A DNA stretch of 64,000 nt from assembly GCA_022497155.1 (NCBI GenBank), contig MU385711.1, forward strand, positions 310,001 to 374,000. Direction: 5' to 3'. The notes below the pieces were generated by a model. That model was not told the origin of the DNA, made no database searches, and saw nothing but the letters and a program-made list of their open reading frames with translations. The stretch comes from Whalleya microplaca (taxonomy: Eukaryota; Ascomycota; Sordariomycetes; Xylariales; Xylariaceae). The translations under genes were made by a program, and so were the position numbers. Within the stretch, counting starts at the first letter, position 1. Each line of letters begins with the position of its first letter. This document shows positions 24,502-35,863 of this stretch, piece after piece.

Positions 24502-26836
24502 ATGAAGTTACACTCCATGGCAGCAGTAGCCTTGGCTACCCTGCCCAATGTCTTCGGCATCACGCCCGAGCTCATGCTCGCAGCGAACCGCTACGGCGCC
24601 GCGGCGCCGAACCCCAGTGGTGTTTGTACTACGTGAAAAGCAATCTCAGAGTACCCGACGACTAACCTATGATAATAGGAATTCGCCATCTACACGGTCT
24701 CGAACTACACGTTTGGGACGCGTGAGAGCGCATCGTACTGGAACAAGCTCGACTTGGCAACCGGGGACATCTCCGTCTGGTACGCCGGCTCGGACATCTC
24801 AGAGGTGGTGTTCGTCGGCCCGACGAACACCAGCATCATCTACGTCAACGGCACGAACGCGGAGGGGAATGGCGGCATAAGCCTCTACTCCGCCGACGCC
24901 AACGCGCTTGAGAGCGCCAAATTGATTGCGTCGCTGCCGGCGCCCTACTCGGGCCTCAAGGCGGCGCAGACTGCTTCGGGGGATATCCACTTCCTTCTCT
25001 ACACGAAGGCGTATGCTAATGGCACTGCTTACAACAAGGACCTCGCGAGTGCGTCTGCTAGTACGGCGAGGATCTATACCTCGATCTATGTGCGGCATTG
25101 GGTCAGTAAGATGCTCATCGTTTGTTGAGTGCAAAAATGATTGACAGTAATTGTTAGGACACCTACCTTACCCCGGAGAAGAACGCAGTGTTTGGTGGTG
25201 TGCTAAAGGGGGGCAATGGCTCCTATTCGTTCTCTGGCGAGCTCACCAACTATGTCAGCGGAATCTGCAACGTGACTTGTGCGGAGAGCCCCTACGACCA
25301 GAGTGATGAAAGTGACTATGACATCTCGCCCGACGGCAGCAGCGTGGTTTTCCTGACCAAGGATACCTCGCTGCCCTTAGCTAACTATACCACGGACGTC
25401 ATCTACAAGGTCCCGTTCGATGGGACTGCCGACGACGCTTTCCCGATCAATGCCCGTGGCAGCACGAAGTACGCGGACGCTCAGGGGGCAGCGACGAGTC
25501 CCAGGTTCTCCCCGTCTGGAAAGCATATCGCATATTTCCAGATGAACGGGATTGCCTACGAGTCCGACCGTAACATCCTCTATGTTGCGGATGCGGAGTC
25601 TGAGGACTTCAACGTGACGGCGCTTGCACTGAACTGGGATAGATCACCTGACTCCATAGCGTGGTCAAAGGACTCGGAGACTATCTTCGTCGCAGCTCCC
25701 GATCTCGGCCGGGAGCGTATATTCCCCATCCCCCTGGGCGCCGGGGACTCGTTTGAGCCCAAGAACATCACCAACGAAGGCGTGCCCTCGAGCTTCTATG
25801 TCTTGCCGGACGAGTCCCTCCTGGTATCCGATTCCAAGATCTGGACCAGCCGCGACATCTTCGCCATCACACCAGAAGGCGAGGTCACCAAGACCTACTT
25901 CCAGGCCAACCTCGTCGATCCCGGTCTCAAGGGCCTCGGCCCGGAGGACGTGTCGGAGTTCTACTACGAGACGAACTCGTCGGAGATCAAGCAGCAGGCG
26001 TGGATCATCTACCCCGAGGGCTTCGATGAGAGCAAGACGTACCCATTGGCCTTCATCACGCACGGTGGGCCCCAGGGTGCTCACTACAACTCCTGGAGCA
26101 CGCGGTGGAACTTCAAGGTCTGGGCCGATCAGGGCTATGTCGTGATCGCGCCGAACCCGACGGCGAGTTCCGGATGGGGTCAGAATCTGACCGATTCGAT
26201 CCAGGGTAACTGGGGGAGCTACCCGTACTGGGATCTGGTGCACGCGTGGCAGTACGTCAACAGCACGCTCAAGTACGTCGACACGGCGAATGGCATCGAA
26301 GCCGGCGCGTCGTTCGGCGGGTACATGACGAATTGGTAAGCCCAGCCCTCTTGGAATGAACAAACACAAGATAACACCACATCAACGATACTGACAAAAA
26401 ATCCTCCAGGATCCAAGGACATGAGCTAGGGCGCTGGTTCAAAGCCCTCGTGACACACGACGGCAGCACGTCGACGCTGAACCAGTACGCGAGCGAGGAG
26501 CTCTGGTTCATGAATCACGACTTCAGCGGGCCGTTCAACGCGAGCGGGTTCGCGCCGGGGTCGCCGTACTACGAGTGGAACCCGCTGTTATACGTGGACA
26601 ACTGGGCGACGCCGCACTTCGTCGTGCACAACGACCTGGACTACCGCCTGCCGGTCAGCGAGGGCCTGCTGCTCTTCAACCTGCTTCAGACAAAGGGCGT
26701 GCCTAGCAAGCTGCTCAACTTCCCCGACGAGAACCACTGGGTCCTCAACCAGGAAAACAGCCTCGTCTGGCACACGGAGATCTTCAAATGGATCAATTTC
26801 TATAGCGGTGTTAGCGGTGCTGCGAGTCCTTATTAG
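24502..26836 (+). CDS. Secreted S9 prolyl oligopeptidase-family peptidase, DPP5-like
   Basis: Serine peptidase of the S9 family, closest to fungal secreted dipeptidyl-peptidase V, 715 aa (DPP5 is about this size). Exons 24502-24621, 24679-25101, 25158-26335, 26410-26836. N-terminal signal peptide (MKLHSMAAVALATLPNVFG), then a beta-propeller region with many N-glycosylation sites, then the alpha/beta-hydrolase domain. Catalytic triad: Ser566 in GASFGGYM, Asp651 in HNDLDYRLP and His683 in DENHWV. Upstream oxyanion-region motif THGGPQGAHYNSW is present. The third intron splits a Trp codon (TG/G) and the first uses a less common GTTTGT donor. It releases dipeptides from peptides outside the cell and would complement the adjacent M28 aminopeptidase. 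Confidence 0.93.
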
Positions 26837-28435
26837 GGCCCATAATACGTATGTACATACGTTTACTATGTACTCATGCTAGTATGTAGGTGTGTATGTA
26901 TTGTAGTATTGGACTCGACACCGAAAGCCCCTTTTGGAATACTGCCGATCAAATAATAAAAGCATTTGAAGAACTGAACCATAGACTTGGAAGATTCGGG
27001 CCTCGATATATCTCAGCCGCAGAATCTACCGCCCGCTTGAAAGACTGGAACTCATTCGACGTGATATTGACGCGCTTAGATCTGTAGAGTGAGTTCGTGA
27101 GAATGAATGGCCAATCACTGATCGTCCCATTATTGCAATTTGGAGGATGTGGCATGCTAGACCCTGATTTTCTCTGCCTTGTGCGTCTACGGCTGTGATA
27201 AGAGGAGACTGAACCACGCCAATGATTTCAGCTCGCAGAACAATAGACACCAACGTTACTTATTGGCGGCCTAGCGTTGGCGTTTTACCACACTTTGCAA
27301 AAACACGGTATTATCTCTACGGCTTGAGAGATCAACCAGGATGCTTCTTGTGTCGTCACGGTTTCCAAATTAGGGACGTGGTATCTCTTATCTAAAATAA
27401 AAAGTGGTGTTGATGTCATGCTACTACTATTATTACTACCAAGCTATCATATGTAGTCTGTGTTCGGTCCCGACGACGGATCCGTCATTATAACGCACCT
27501 GATTGAAACGAGTGGTATAGTACGAGTTTTATACTAGTAAAGGATCATCAGTGTATGAAATGATCCTACGTCAGTCCTCATCAGTTCGCATACGCCAGAT
27601 GTTTCAACGCTCCGAAACTAACGGATCGTGTAAAAGAATGCTTCCTTGTAGGAACGGACCGCTTCCCCGAGTTGGTGAATCGCGGTTGGCAATTCGAAAC
27701 TGAACGATACCGAGCTCATTGCTCTCGCCAAACTTCATAAAGCAGAACCGAGGCTGCGAGGAATGAATACACAAAATACAGCCAGAATCTGCAAATTGAA
27801 TAGGAGAAGGCCCCGTAGTTTACAAGTCTGTCCAGGGACGCATTAGTGGTATTAATTAACATTCTCACGTTTCCCCCCCCACATGCAAGGGAATCTCGAA
27901 ACGACCCCAGAACTTCACAACGTTAACAACCCCCACCCACTATTGCCTACAAGTAAGCTTAAGTAATGCCGGCTTGGCATCACCAACTTAAGGAGATAGC
28001 CGCTGCAAGTCACTTATGCAAGTACGGGCTATTTCCGCTGCTTTCCACTTGGGCATCTGGCGATCAGCTATTCACTTATTTATGGATCAAAAGCACATAA
28101 CTATGCAAGAAAATCTACAATTGCTACACTCTCGATAGAGTGGTAGACTCGGCCTACAATAGATACTTGGTTGCATCATTTCACCTCAGGAAACGTTGGT
28201 ACAGGGGGGACAATCAAATGTATTGCTAAACATCTAAACATCTAAACAAGCTATGGAGCAAAATCTCCTAAACAAGTGCCCAAACAAGAAACAATTACTT
28301 ACTTTGCGCCGCAAACTAGGGGATCTCGCAAATTGGTGTCGTGAAGTCAATCCGATCTAAAACGAGGGTGTGATAGTATGGTAGAAGGAAGCTCTGGGCT
28401 TACCTGATAAGCGTACCGACCTACCCATGAATCGA
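26837..28435. other. Intergenic, no gene seen
   Basis: 1.6 kb between the S9 peptidase (plus) and the repeat ORF (minus): convergent 3' flanks. Only short frames, none recognised; a C-run sits near 27873. Confidence 0.55.
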
Positions 28436-29731
28436 TTAATTGCCTTGTCCAGGCTGACGAGCGTTGTTTCGCACTGGCGTAAAAGAAGAGTTGTTCCATG
28501 AAAACCTAGGACCCCCAAAACCGTTGCTTCCTTCAGGGATCGAAAAAAGAGAGGCGCGTCCTTGCGGCCGTCTCCCAGTGTTGCGTGTCGGTGTGGCCGA
28601 CGAAGCGGGTTGCTGTCTGATAGAGTTGCGTGGGCTGCGTGATGGTGTGGCCGAAGGACCGGGTTGCTGTCCGCTAGAGTTGCGTACTGGTGCGCCTGGA
28701 GGAGAGGTTTGCTGTTCAATAATGTTGCGTGCTATTCTAGACCCAGGAACGCTTCCCCGTCTAAGAATGTTGGGTGGTACTGTAGACGAGGTTCTCTGTC
28801 TAAGAATGTTGGGTGGTTCTGTAGACGAAGGAGAGGTTCTCAGTCTCTTGGGACTAGGTTCTTCAGGCGCTTCGGGGTCCTCTCCCCTAGCTATCGCATC
28901 TTCTATCTCTTCATTGGTCATGAAATGGCTGGATGGATTTTTGCGCTTCCCTGAGGGTTGGGGCGGCTGTCCACCAGTATTAGAGCAAGGCGGATTGGCA
29001 GGCTGTCCACCATTGGCAGGCTGTCCACCGGTACCAGAGCAAGGCTTATTATTAGCAGGCTGTCCACCATTACCAGAGCAAGGCGGATTGGCAGGCTGTT
29101 CACCAGTACCAGAGCAAGGCTTATTATTAGCAGGCTGTCCACCATTACCAGAGCAAGGCTTATTATTAGCAGGCTGTCCACCATTACCAGAGCAAGGCTT
29201 ATTGGCAGGCTGTCCACCATTACCAGAGCAAGGCGGATTGGCAGGCTGTCCACCATTACCAGAGCAAGGCTTATTGGCAGGCTGTCCACCAGTACCAGAG
29301 CAAGGCTTATTATTAGCAGGCTGTCCACCATTACCAGAGCAAGGCTTATTGGCAGGCTGTCCGCCGGTACCAGAGCAAGGCCTAGTTTGCTCGCCAGAAT
29401 CAGCCGGAGTGGCTGCTCCAGCCGTGTTTCGTCCTCTTGCCTGGGCCAGCTGGCGCTGTGCTTCGCGACGGAAGAGAGCCTCCAATTGCATCAGCTCCAG
29501 CGCTTCCTCGCTCGGCAGACTAGTCTGCTCCAGCCAGCGGGCGCTCAAAGATAGACCGAGAGACACGGTGTACTCGATGAGCTTAGCGCCAACGGAGGGC
29601 TTGGTCGACTTACCACAGTTCTTCTTGATGCCACTTGGCTTGGCAGTAGGCGACGTGCCTCTTGCCTTGGGGCTCTTGGCGCCAGCGCTGTTGCCGTTGG
29701 AGCCGCTGTTGATTTCTCTTGGGCAACCCAT
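28436..29731 (-). CDS. Lineage-specific Pro/Cys/Gly repeat protein
   Basis: Single open frame of 431 aa, not recognised. Residues 1-117 begin MGCPREI, contain a Lys/Ser/Pro-rich stretch and a likely helix (SEEALELMQLEALFRREAQR). Residues 118-260 are 11 units of 12-18 residues built on PCSGxGGQPAN(N)K/P. Residues 261-431 are Ser/Pro/Arg-rich, with the possible nuclear signal SPKRLR and looser repeats (PPNILRQ, PPNILRR). This frame is preferred over the equally long plus-strand frame because its flanks read as ordinary protein with a charged, helical start. No signal peptide or membrane helix. Disordered scaffold or nuclear protein is plausible; unsure it is expressed. An MGC start could in principle be acylated, but residue 6 is not the usual Ser/Thr. 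Confidence 0.5.
   Translation of the reverse strand: MGCPREINSGSNGNSAGAKSPKARGTSPTAKPSGIKKNCGKSTKPSVGAKLIEYTVSLGLSLSARWLEQTSLPSEEALELMQLEALFRREAQRQLAQARGRNTAGAATPADSGEQTRPCSGTGGQPANKPCSGNGGQPANNKPCSGTGGQPANKPCSGNGGQPANPPCSGNGGQPANKPCSGNGGQPANNKPCSGNGGQPANNKPCSGTGEQPANPPCSGNGGQPANNKPCSGTGGQPANGGQPANPPCSNTGGQPPQPSGKRKNPSSHFMTNEEIEDAIARGEDPEAPEEPSPKRLRTSPSSTEPPNILRQRTSSTVPPNILRRGSVPGSRIARNIIEQQTSPPGAPVRNSSGQQPGPSATPSRSPRNSIRQQPASSATPTRNTGRRPQGRASLFSIPEGSNGFGGPRFSWNNSSFTPVRNNARQPGQGN
28952..29380 (-). repeat. Coding minisatellite, 36/39-bp units
   Basis: Eleven tandem units, mostly 36 or 39 bp (one 54 bp), within the repeat protein ORF. Each unit codes PCSG(N/T)G(G/E)QPAN followed by K, NK or P. 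Units keep multiples of three, leaving several frames open on both strands. Near-identity suggests recent expansion or homogenisation. Confidence 0.92.
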
Positions 29732-31961
29732 TATGAATGACTAGTTACTGACTTGGTTGATATTAACTTTTTGTGTTGATATGTTGTTGTGAATGTAGAA
29801 TCAGTGTCTTCTGAGTCTCGTTTGTTTGTTGTGTAGCAAGGTTGCCTAGAGTGTATCTATGATTGTGATGATGAGTGTGTTTGTGATTGTGAATTGACTG
29901 ATGTTAGCAGTAGTTGAGTTGGAGTTTTATAGGCAGATGGAATGCTTTACTGTTAATTAGACAATAGCATAGTTAAGATACCAGTATCTTTCATGTGGTA
30001 ACAATCTACTAGAGGCCATAGTGGTGAACAATGCAACTGTTTCTTAGTACTATTCGGACAAAGGGCGATATGAACAATTGCAGTTTCTTAGTCCTCACAA
30101 AGCAGTGAGTGCGAGTCTCATAGAGCGAGAAGTCTGATAAATCATGTGTATTCCATGGTCCTTTGTGGTGACTTCATGCTTGTTCATTTGAATCAGAAAG
30201 CCCGAAAACTATGTGCAAGTGTAGTGACTTGTTTACTGAACATACGGTTGAGTAATGCTTCCGGCTGACCTGAGTAGTTGCGTCTAAAGATGCTCATTAG
30301 TAGAAGAACAAATACCAGCAAAGAAAGAGAGAGTGACCCTTTTAGCCAGAAGCTTTTAACAACAATAAGACAGAGCCTCAATATTCAACTTTCAGGTGTA
30401 ACACAGTAGCGAGGCGCTCTAGGCTGCATTTCTCCACAGCGGAATCAAATAGGTACAGGCTTTATCTCAGTAACAAAAAATAGTGTGCACGAATTCCCAG
30501 ACTGCCTGTGAGTTTCCTACGCATAGTCATATACCTGAGCATTGAAATATGGAACATTCCGCATAGTACAGGATATATATCACTTAACAAAATACACAGC
30601 AAATATCAGATAAGCAAAGGGGATCCCCACACTCGCAGTGTGTTTATTGATGGTTATATGCAGGTAGGTAATGCTGTTATGCGACCATGCATAAATGCAT
30701 TGCCGCCCAATTTCATATGTTATAACCGCTACTTTTGTATGGATATGCCAAGCAGAAATGCCAAGTCGCTACCGTTGATCAGTTGGGGGATACAGGCGGG
30801 CCGGCCGGCTGGCGGGTTGGCAGACGTGTTGGCAGGCGACCCCCAACACAGGCAGACCTGGCAGACAGGCTGCACAGCAGATTTATTATTATATATAAAA
30901 GTTATAACCAAGCAGCCAAGTAGCCAAGCTTTTTGTTCCTGCCGATCACCAAACTAGTTGGTGCCAATCGCTGGTAATCTCATCGCCAAGGTGTGAGGCT
31001 GTGGGCGGGAATGCGTGTTTCATCCTAAACTTCGGACGTTACAGGGTCCTGCACTTCTTGCAATGCAAACCACTCGACCAACTATGTATCAACGCACCAA
31101 GAATGTTGATCATCTCCATCAGGCACATATGACGACTCGCCCCTCATAATATCCCCAGAAATCATATATTCAGTTATCTTGCGATTGGCCCACAAGCTTG
31201 TTGCTGTTACACACATACCTACACAGCCTACCGCCGTTCAACCTCTAACATGTGCATAGTAAATCCGTGTTGTAGGTAGATTGACAATCCGCCTTAGCCG
31301 GTTGCATTCCTTACGTAGGTGGAGCAGAGGGCTGAAGACCTCGACAGCTCGAGCCTTGAGTTGTAACCGACATGATAGGTAGACCTCAGGTATGTACAGG
31401 TATGTATGCTCAATATGAATATCGAAAGTCATGGTAAGTAGGGCTGCTATTTTCTTTGTTAGCATGCGTACATACTATGTACAAGTTGCCTGTTAGAGCT
31501 GAGTGTTTATACCTTACTATTTCGAGCCATGTACCCGTACCGGAAACAACTCGACTGTATCTCGAGTGCGATCTGTTACATTGGCCGTGGCGGCCTATTT
31601 GGTACCCTCTTTAAACTACCACCCTATGGGGATCCGTTTCAGACCACAGTAAGCATGGACCAGCAGGTACATACTATGCAGTAATCGGTGTACACATAGA
31701 AGCTGGCTCACGTTAGCGAAGTTGATCTCGAGACCCTTGACGATCAGTATTAAATCCGGGCGACAGGATAAACGGCATGATCTTAGCGGTAACCCCTTCC
31801 GTGACGGTCTTGGCTTCAAGTATGCAAGCGAAGTCTAACCCCCCTGCCGAGCCCGTCCATCCCTTTTGTTCGCGGTCTCCCAGTGGTTGACCTCTCATCG
31901 AAAACCACCGTCAGTGACACTTCCACCTGACTGTCATCACTCTCGCCACCATTGCCGGACA
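29732..31961. other. Intergenic, no gene seen
   Basis: 2.2 kb between the divergent repeat ORF and acyltransferase gene, so it holds both promoters. Short frames (up to about 150 codons, near 30508-30957) lack ATG starts or known domains. A G/C-rich patch with GGCAG-type repeats lies near 30795-30875. Confidence 0.5.
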
Positions 31962-33548
31962 ATGAATGGTTACGCCGCGTCGAGGACTTCGCTCTCCCAC
32001 GAGGAGAAACTCGCTCTCATTGAGGAGAGGTCCCTATCGGACGTAGAAAGTGAGAGTGGCCGGATAGATGTCGAAAACCGCTTCCCGACGGTACGATGGG
32101 CCGCCACGGCGAAGTCCTCCTGCAAAGGCCTACGGTTATCGTCATGGAGCTCGCTGCTCCTGAGGACCGGAATCTTCATCCTCCCTAGCTTCCTCCACCA
32201 CCGGTTCGTGCATAAACCACAGCGGACGGAGAAGCTCCACCCGACGGCGTACCTCGACGGCATGCGTGGCCTCGCTGCATTGTTCGTCTTCTTTTGCCAC
32301 TACCTCTACACGGCCTTCATAATATCGGAAGGCTGGGGCCACGACAACGCTCATTACGAAGTATGGCGCCTGCCATTCATCAGGCTGTTCTACAGCGGAC
32401 CGTCCATGGTCTGCATCTTTTTCGTCATCTCAGGATACGCTCTCTCCCTGAAGCCGCTGAAGCAGATCCGCAGTCGTTCCTTTGAGGGCTTCTCGAAAAC
32501 CATGTCCTCGTTCATCTTTCGCCGTTTTTTCCGTTTGTACCTCCCTCCCATCATCTCGACCTTCGCGGTCCTCATGATGCTTCGCTACGGCGTCTACGAG
32601 AAGACGCGAGACATCGCCAACAACGACCAGTTCATGCACAACGTGCACGAGCACCACCCCAACCGCGAGGAAACCCTGCGCCAGCAGCTGCGGCACTGGA
32701 TGTGGGAGATGTACAACTTCGTCCACATCTGGAGCTGGGAGAAGTTCGGCGGCACCACCGGCTACGACGTGCACCTCTGGACGATCCCGGTCGAGTTCCG
32801 CTGCTCCATGATGCTCTTCCTCATCCAGCTCGGCACCGCGCGGCTACGCACCGGCGTGCGCTTCACCTGCATCGCGCTGCTGATGTGGTTCGTCCTGCGC
32901 GGCGACCACTGGGAAATGGTGCTATTCCTTTCAGGCATGGTGATCGCCGAGCTCGACATCATCCGACGGGCGCACGACCCGCAGCCGCCGCCCGTATCCC
33001 CGCAGCTGCTCCCCCTGAGCAGCGAGAAGACGGCGGACAAGACGACACCGGACGCAACGCGCACGTGGAAGGGCAACGCGTTCTGGACGCTCCTCTCGGT
33101 GCCAGCGCTGTACCTGCTCTCGGAGCCGGACAACGGGCCGGATAACGTGCCCGGGTGGCGCTACCTCGGCGGCCACATCCCCGACTGGTTCTCCGACAAG
33201 TACCGCTACTGGCAGATGGTGGGCGCGGTGGTGTTCGTGGTGTGCGCGGCGCGCTCGCGCTCGTGGCAGCGCTTCTTCTCGTGCGCCCCCGTCCAGTACT
33301 TCGGGCGCATTAGTTACGCCATCTACCTCATGCACGGCCCCGTGTGCCACACCGCCGGCTTCGCCATCGAACGCTGGGCCTGGGGCATCACGGGCACCGA
33401 GGGCGGCGCCTACGCGTGGGGCTTCGCGCTCGCGAGCGTGTTCAACGTCCCGCTCGTCATCTGGGCCGCGGATATCTTCTGGCGCGCCGTCGACGCCCCG
33501 ACGGTGCGGTTTACCAAGTGGTGGGAGGAGAAGCTGTCGGTTGAGTGA
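31962..33548 (+). CDS. Acyltransferase 3 family membrane protein
   Basis: Multi-pass membrane acyltransferase of the Acyl_transf_3 (OafA/NodX-like) family, 528 aa, intronless. After a 95-residue cytosolic N terminus, the family entry motif LDGMRGLAALFVFFCHY is clear, followed by FYSGPSMVCIFFVISGYALS, then FIFRRFFRLYLPP. WTIPVEFRCSMMLF fits the central conserved segment, and FGRISYAIYLMHGP the late one. Such enzymes move acyl groups onto sugars, lipids or secondary metabolites; the substrate cannot be read here. Start at 31962 is the first ATG in frame. The 3' half (from about 32600) is much more GC-rich than the 5' part. Residues about 340-390 are a Pro/Ser/Thr-rich loop. Confidence 0.9.
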   Translation: MNGYAASRTSLSHEEKLALIEERSLSDVESESGRIDVENRFPTVRWAATAKSSCKGLRLSSWSSLLLRTGIFILPSFLHHRFVHKPQRTEKLHPTAYLDGMRGLAALFVFFCHYLYTAFIISEGWGHDNAHYEVWRLPFIRLFYSGPSMVCIFFVISGYALSLKPLKQIRSRSFEGFSKTMSSFIFRRFFRLYLPPIISTFAVLMMLRYGVYEKTRDIANNDQFMHNVHEHHPNREETLRQQLRHWMWEMYNFVHIWSWEKFGGTTGYDVHLWTIPVEFRCSMMLFLIQLGTARLRTGVRFTCIALLMWFVLRGDHWEMVLFLSGMVIAELDIIRRAHDPQPPPVSPQLLPLSSEKTADKTTPDATRTWKGNAFWTLLSVPALYLLSEPDNGPDNVPGWRYLGGHIPDWFSDKYRYWQMVGAVVFVVCAARSRSWQRFFSCAPVQYFGRISYAIYLMHGPVCHTAGFAIERWAWGITGTEGGAYAWGFALASVFNVPLVIWAADIFWRAVDAPTVRFTKWWEEKLSVE

Positions 33549-35863
33549 TTTGCGTACCTAGATCGATTGCGCGGCTTAGAATGGAGTTATATATGTATAT
33601 AGATGCGATAATATCTTTGGTGGAGGGGGGGCGCCGCCGGTACGGTCCAGTTTTGGATACTTCCTCCCGAGAGAACTAGATAATCATAGAGGCTTATAAA
33701 TCAAATAATATATAGTATATCGCTGTCTTGGTTTCGTGAATCGTGAATGATGCTGGCTAAGTACAATCTTGGAGCCTCCCTCTTTCTACCGCTTCATTTT
33801 CGCTGGGGGTTCCTCATAACTATATACATCTTGCGGTTATTTGCTGACGACGTCTGTTCCACTACATGGCAATTTCAGGGTCCAGCTTGACCAGATTGAG
33901 CGTTGTGAGGCCGACGAAGGATAAAATAAAAGCTTGGCTGTGGTCCCGATTGGCGGAAGTATCCGGCTTACGCAACGCTCACGGGGTAGATGTTTCAACG
34001 TCCAATTTCCTGGGTAGCCTCAAATCTGGTGCTATCGCAAAAGCTTAATTCTACCTCTATATGTACCTCCGCATTATAGACGTACTGCATGCAGTAAGGC
34101 TGGTGCTCTTGCATTTGAGACTAATAGGCGTATTTTCCGGCAGTTGTATGATGTACGGATATTTAACTTTGAAACGTCCTTCAACGGTTGCTTCCCGGTC
34201 CCTCAGTCTAGTGCTCGTGTCATATCATAGGAAACCACCGACTCGCTCCCCCGCTCCCCGGAATGCCTACGTATAAATAAAGTTTGAAATAATTTCGAGT
34301 CCAGTACGAAGGGACTTCGAATTAAGGTTGTTTAACCCCTTAGATCTGACCAAGGGAGCGCTGTATCCCCTCCGCGGAATATGCCTCTTGCGGGACGGCA
34401 CATCCCGCGGCTAGAACGGCGAGAAGAACCGGACTTCATCTGTCTCTGGGGATTGGATTGTTTAGTGCCCACTCTGTCTACGGTAAGTAAATACGGATAC
34501 CCGGAATACATGTCTACAGTTTAACTGATAGCAGTGAGATGTCGTCCCTCACTGCAGTGAAGTAGCTTTGGCTGGTGCTGGTAGATGCGCAGATATAGAA
34601 GCACGTGCTAGAGAGCGATGCGCAAGCTATCACGCGAGGAGTCTAATGCAGGCAAGGAGCAACTATGGATGTAGGGTCATTCCGTTTCCACTTGTTTCCC
34701 CCCTTACGCCAGTGCAGGTGAACAACCCTCTCCGTTGAGCAGGCGGCGCACGTGAGGCTAGTGCCCGCTGCTCGTCTTCAGACTCATTTCCATGGAGAAA
34801 TAAACAAGATCAGACGGGCATAAAGTTGAATGAGTGCGAGTGGAAGTGATGGAGTAGAAATGTCTGCCAGCCAGTTTGGATATATAGCTCCTACGCTCTT
34901 GACATGAAACCCATATTTGATGAGTGGTGGAGTCTGACTTAGAGTTGTATACCATTGCACTACCTAGTAATAGACTATGAACACGCCTTGAAGAGTTGAA
35001 AGGAAGAGTGCTACTGTTCCCCTAAGCGTGACTGTAGACCCTAAGCCTTAAAATTTGTTCCTATGACATCGATTTATACGGTCTCTTTCATGATGCTAGG
35101 TTTGGTATGGGTAGAGAGGTATATGTATCAGTTAGTCTCAGACAACACTATGCAGTGTCGTCTATAATGCCTAATTTGGGACTGAGAGTATGTGGGCTGT
35201 AAGAGTTGCTTTCATCGTGTTGGCGATACGATCAGGGCTACAGAGGGATAGGTATGAGATGGTCACATGCATAGTAAAGCCGCAGATACGAGAGTATTTC
35301 CGACATGTCTCTAGTAAGGACAGCGTAAGTCTATCTACACAACACAAATCGCGCCACCTCTTGTATATGCCTGAAGAGCTCCCAGAGTACCAGGGTAAAG
35401 TGAAGTCGAAACTTCAGGGTGCTGCAACCCGAGAGTTGATCGGTATTCGGTACTTTGTTCTTTGAAAATGTAAAGCCGGGACAGACCACCACCACCACCT
35501 CCTCGGAGCAGCAATGGTGTTGGTTGGTGTTGGTTGGTGATGGTTGGTCGGTTGGTCACGGTCACTATACCGGTACTCGACTCGTCTGTCTAAACGCCTT
35601 CAAATGCTCGCCAATGCAATTCCCTAATGCCCTAAAACCTTCGCTTAATGCTCCACTCCCCATCATCATAACACACTACACTCCCACACACGCAAACGTG
35701 CCTCTCTCTCTCTTGGTCTATTGTAGTCCTGTTCCTGTTTCCGTCGAATCGAAAAAAGATGCGAAGCGAAGGCGAAGCGAACCCAACCCAACCCCCGTAG
35801 ATCAAGAACCCGTACGCCGGAAAATATGCGGTATAGATTCATTTCGTAAGTCGTTAATAGGTT
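33549..35863. other. Intergenic, no gene seen
   Basis: 2.3 kb of convergent 3' flank between the acyltransferase (plus) and the HAPSTR1-like gene (minus). Only short unsupported frames. A simple TGTTGGT-type repeat lies near 35518-35555. Confidence 0.55.

Noticed and set aside
28952..29380. Possible CRISPR-like array
   Set aside because: The units are contiguous 36/39-bp coding repeats with no unique spacers, in a eukaryotic genome.
28464..29744. 426-codon plus-strand frame opposite the repeat protein
   Set aside because: It is the mirror of the in-phase repeat array; its Leu/Gly/Cys-Pro composition is a by-product of the minus-strand units, and the flanks do not read as protein.
30508..30957. 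149-codon plus-strand frame
   Set aside because: Starts at GTG, has no domain, and runs through a simple GGCAG-rich patch.
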